From NCBI RefSeq assembly GCF_008932435.1, contig NZ_WBWE01000007.1, positions 1 through 64,000 on the forward strand: DNA of 64,000 nt, given 5' to 3'. Below, one piece after another: positions 61,999-64,000 of the stretch. The position numbers and the translations under genes are program-made. The stretch's first letter is position 1, and the number at the start of each line of letters is the position of its first letter. The notes beneath the pieces were generated by a model. It had not been told where the DNA came from. It saw only the letters and a list, made by a program, of their open reading frames with translations, and searched no databases. Origin of the DNA: Brucella pseudintermedia (GTDB taxonomy: Bacteria > Pseudomonadota > Alphaproteobacteria > Rhizobiales > Rhizobiaceae).

Positions 61999-62858
61999 TC
62001 GCCACCGCCCAACGAATGGACGAAGATGGCAAGCTGCTTGACGGTCGCTTCGCCAAGGCGCGTTTCCCATGCGGGCATGACGCCATGCTTGGGATGCGAG
62101 ACCTGACGCACGATGGCGTCCTCGCCGGAGCCGTAGAACCAGATGGCATCCGTCAGGTTCGGTGCGCCGAACTCGCGCAGGCCCTTGGCGTCCGCGCCGT
62201 GGCAGACAGAGCAGTTCTCTGCGAAAACTTTCTGTCCTTCCGGCACCATGTCGGGATTGTGCGGCGTGCCCGACAGGCTCACCACATAGGCGGCGACATC
62301 GCGGATCTGCTGCGGTTCCAGCATATCGGCAAAGACCGGCATTTCGGAAATTCGGGTGTCTGCATCGTCCGTCGAGCGCACGCCGTGACGGATCGTCGTC
62401 AGGATGTCGTCGATGGAACCGCCCCACAGCCAGTCATCGTCGTTGAGGTTCGGATATCCGGGCGCACCTTGCGCGCCGGAGCCGTGGCATTGCACGCAAT
62501 TGACGCGGAAGGCAGCAGCGCCACCGGCAATCGCATATTGGCGCAGGTTTTCATCCGCCAGAATCTCGTGCACGTCCTTGGCCTTGATCTGGTCGATGAT
62601 GCCCTGCCGCTCGCTGTCGATCCGCGCGGTTTCCTCCCAGAAAGCGCCGCGGCTGGACCAGCCGAGCATTCCGCCGGTGGAACTGGAAATCAGCGGCCAG
62701 GCCGGATAGGCGATCACATAGGCAAGCGCCCAGAAGATGGTCGCGTAGAATGTCCACAGCCACCAGCGGGGCATCGGATTGTCGAGTTCCTTGATGCCGT
62801 CCCATTCGTGGCCGGTGGTCGCGACGCCGGTTACTTCGTCGATTTGCTTGTCAGTCAT
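61995..62858 (-). CDS. ccoP: cbb3-type cytochrome c oxidase diheme subunit
   Basis: A 287-residue subunit with an N-terminal membrane helix (PRWWLWTFYATIFWALAYVI) and two c-type heme sites, CVQCH and CSVCH, each followed by methionine ligands (RISEMPVFAD; GVMPAWE). It passes electrons to CcoO and CcoN. The ATG at 62858 lies 9 nt after AAGG and overlaps the ccoQ stop by 8 bp; an ATG three codons upstream sits directly against that site and is less likely. Confidence 0.96.
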   Translation of the reverse strand: MTDKQIDEVTGVATTGHEWDGIKELDNPMPRWWLWTFYATIFWALAYVIAYPAWPLISSSTGGMLGWSSRGAFWEETARIDSERQGIIDQIKAKDVHEILADENLRQYAIAGGAAAFRVNCVQCHGSGAQGAPGYPNLNDDDWLWGGSIDDILTTIRHGVRSTDDADTRISEMPVFADMLEPQQIRDVAAYVVSLSGTPHNPDMVPEGQKVFAENCSVCHGADAKGLREFGAPNLTDAIWFYGSGEDAIVRQVSHPKHGVMPAWETRLGEATVKQLAIFVHSLGGGE

Positions 62859-63009
62859 TTGCGTCATCCTTGAAAGGAATGTCCTTCGCGTGGTCGGCTA
62901 GCTGCTTGCTGCCCGGCCGGAAGGCGTAGAGAACGACGAAGAGAAAAAAGAGCGCCATGCCGAGCAGACCCCAGCTATCGGCGAAAGTGCGCATGGTATT
63001 GTAATCCAT
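62851..63009 (-). CDS. ccoQ: cbb3-type oxidase subunit CcoQ/FixQ
   Basis: A 52-residue protein, MDYNTMRTFADSWGLLGMAL then FFLFVVLYAFRPGSKQLADH, with one membrane helix and the typical RPGSK-like segment after it. It stabilises CcoP in the complex. GGAG lies 8 nt before the ATG. It sits between ccoO (15-bp gap) and ccoP (overlap), the standard order. Confidence 0.95.
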   Translation of the reverse strand: MDYNTMRTFADSWGLLGMALFFLFVVLYAFRPGSKQLADHAKDIPFKDDAND

Positions 63010-63024
63010 CGCTAAATCTCCGCT

Positions 63025-63756
63025 TTATCTCGCTTTGGGGGACTGGTCGTAGGTCGAGAAATCGACCAGCGTGCCGAGCATCTGGAGATAGGCGATGAGT
63101 GCGTCCATCTCCGAGATCATCTGCGGGTTGCCATCGAAATCACCGACCCTGGCCTTGGGATAGCGTGCCTCGACGCCGGACGTGTCAGCATCCGGCGTGG
63201 CCTGTGCCTTCAGATCGTCAAGCGCGTTGTCGATCATTTCCTGGCTGTAGGGCACGCCAACCGCCACATTGGCCTTCAGATTGGCCGCAATGTTGGAAGC
63301 CTCCAGCGGACGGTCCTTCAGGAAGGCATAGCTTGGCATGACCGATTCCGGCACCACGTCGCGCGGACGGACGAGATGCTGCACGTGCCACTCGTTCGAA
63401 TAGCGGCCGCCGACGCGCGCGAGGTCGGGCCCCGTGCGCTTGGAGCCCCACTGGAAGGAATGATCGTACATGGATTCCGCCGCGAGGCTGTAATGGCCGT
63501 AGCGCTCCACCTCGTCACGGAAAGGACGGATCATCTGGCTGTGGCAGAGATAGCAGCCTTCACGCACGTAGACGTCGCGGCCCGCCAGTTCCAGCGGTGA
63601 ATAGGGGCGCATGCCCTCCACCTTCTCGATGGTGTTTTCGAGATAGAAGAGCGGTGCGATTTCCACGATGCCGCCAACCGTAACCACGGCGAGCGATGCG
63701 ATCAGCAGCAGCGTTGCGTTCTTCTCCAGCTTGGAGTGGTTCTTTAGTATCGACAT
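63025..63756 (-). CDS. ccoO: cbb3-type cytochrome c oxidase monoheme subunit
   Basis: A 243-residue subunit with an N-terminal membrane helix ([20 protein letters not shown]) and one c-type heme site, CYLCH, in [35 protein letters not shown] supplies the methionine ligand region. It carries electrons from CcoP to CcoN. It lies 14 bp after ccoN. Confidence 0.97.
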   Translation of the reverse strand: MSILKNHSKLEKNATLLLIASLAVVTVGGIVEIAPLFYLENTIEKVEGMRPYSPLELAGRDVYVREGCYLCHSQMIRPFRDEVERYGHYSLAAESMYDHSFQWGSKRTGPDLARVGGRYSNEWHVQHLVRPRDVVPESVMPSYAFLKDRPLEASNIAANLKANVAVGVPYSQEMIDNALDDLKAQATPDADTSGVEARYPKARVGDFDGNPQMISEMDALIAYLQMLGTLVDFSTYDQSPKAR

Positions 63757-63770
63757 AAATCACACGCTCC

Positions 63771-64000
63771 TTATTCGGCAGGCTGCATGGCTGCACCGGC
63801 TACAGTCCGGGTGCCGCCCATCGGGGCTTCGTTGCGCAGATTGCCGCGAATGGTCTGATAGACGTTCCAGGCCATCACGAAGCCGCCGGCGAGGTAGAGC
63901 ACGCCGCCAAGCGTACGGATGACGTAGTATGGGAACATGGCGAGCACGGTTTCCGCGAAGGAATAGACGAGGAAGCCCTGATCGTCGTATTCGCGCCACA
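63771..64000 (-). CDS. ccoN: cbb3-type cytochrome c oxidase catalytic subunit, C-terminal fragment (cut by window edge)
   Basis: The last 76 codons of a frame that continues beyond the right edge. It reads WREYDDQGFLVYSFAET, then AMFPYYVIRTLGGVLYLAGG and MAWNVYQTIRGN, the final membrane helix and tail of CcoN. The heme- and copper-binding histidines lie outside the window. The stop is 14 bp before ccoO. The promoter of the ccoNOQP operon, where a FixK site would be expected, is not visible. Confidence 0.95.
   Translation of the reverse strand, partial: WREYDDQGFLVYSFAETVLAMFPYYVIRTLGGVLYLAGGFVMAWNVYQTIRGNLRNEAPMGGTRTVAGAAMQPAE

Noticed and set aside
1-64000. CRISPR arrays, tRNA or rRNA genes, prophage or defence systems
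   Set aside because: No regularly spaced repeats, no clover-leaf sequences and no phage or defence-type genes were found. Apart from the IS fragment the window looks like stable chromosome.

Overview
The window is chromosomal DNA of an alphaproteobacterium of the order Hyphomicrobiales, most likely the Brucella/Ochrobactrum group. Pointers are the Omp2-type porin, the IalB-family protein, a one-step ALA synthase (hemA), the NadQ-nadABC arrangement, the carboxyspermidine route genes, and a CUCCUCCC-loop small RNA of the alpha-r14/cuckoo type. The species call is inference from protein resemblance only. Almost all of the sequence is ordinary core or near-core chromosome. The only mobile-element sequence seen is the first ~60 codons of an IS1182-type transposase cut by the left edge.

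Layout. 0-6 kb: IS fragment, hemA with an FNR/FixK-type box, and a group of glycosyltransferases plus a polysaccharide deacetylase, including a GT29 (sialyltransferase-like) protein. 6-13 kb: a DUF1127 mini-gene, a LysR/LrgA/LrgB module, a three-hairpin small RNA with an anti-Shine-Dalgarno motif in every loop, two quinone-type ring-cleavage/VOC genes (one fused to an esterase), and a lipoprotein hydrolase. 13-19.4 kb: cofactor synthesis, panC-panB and then nadQ with two operators and nadA-nadB-nadC. 19.5-31.3 kb: a TetR unit with a perfect operator, fpr (second FNR-type box), sodB and a divergent SufR-like regulator, an MFS pump, the two spermidine genes, a proline-racemase-family enzyme lacking both usual catalytic cysteines, a MATE pump and an IalB protein. 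31.6-39.8 kb: a cupin, a Cache histidine kinase with a NarL-type regulator next to a TRAP transporter for 2-oxo acids (with a NarL-like 7-2-7 site between), a porin, and a candidate orphan small RNA.

39.8-57.4 kb is one functional island for purine breakdown feeding glyoxylate assimilation. Guanine deaminase (guaD) and xanthine dehydrogenase (xdhABC) give urate. Membrane urate hydroxylase (puuD), HIU hydrolase (uraH) and a PuuE-UraD fusion give allantoin and allantoate, and ureidoglycine aminohydrolase acts further down. Glyoxylate carboligase (gcl), hydroxypyruvate isomerase (hyi), tartronate semialdehyde reductase (glxR) and glycerate kinase then carry glyoxylate to phosphoglycerate. LysR and IclR regulators sit at the divergent promoters, and a compact foldable leader just before uraH may be a xanthine/urate-type riboswitch. 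Allantoate amidohydrolase and ureidoglycolate lyase are not in the window.

57.4-64 kb: the cbb3 oxidase locus on the minus strand, ccoN (cut by the right edge), ccoO, ccoQ, ccoP, then ccoG, ccoH, ccoI and ccoS, with a 26-bp inverted repeat between the structural and the assembly genes. The hemA and fpr FNR-type boxes and the cco locus together suggest a shared response to low oxygen.
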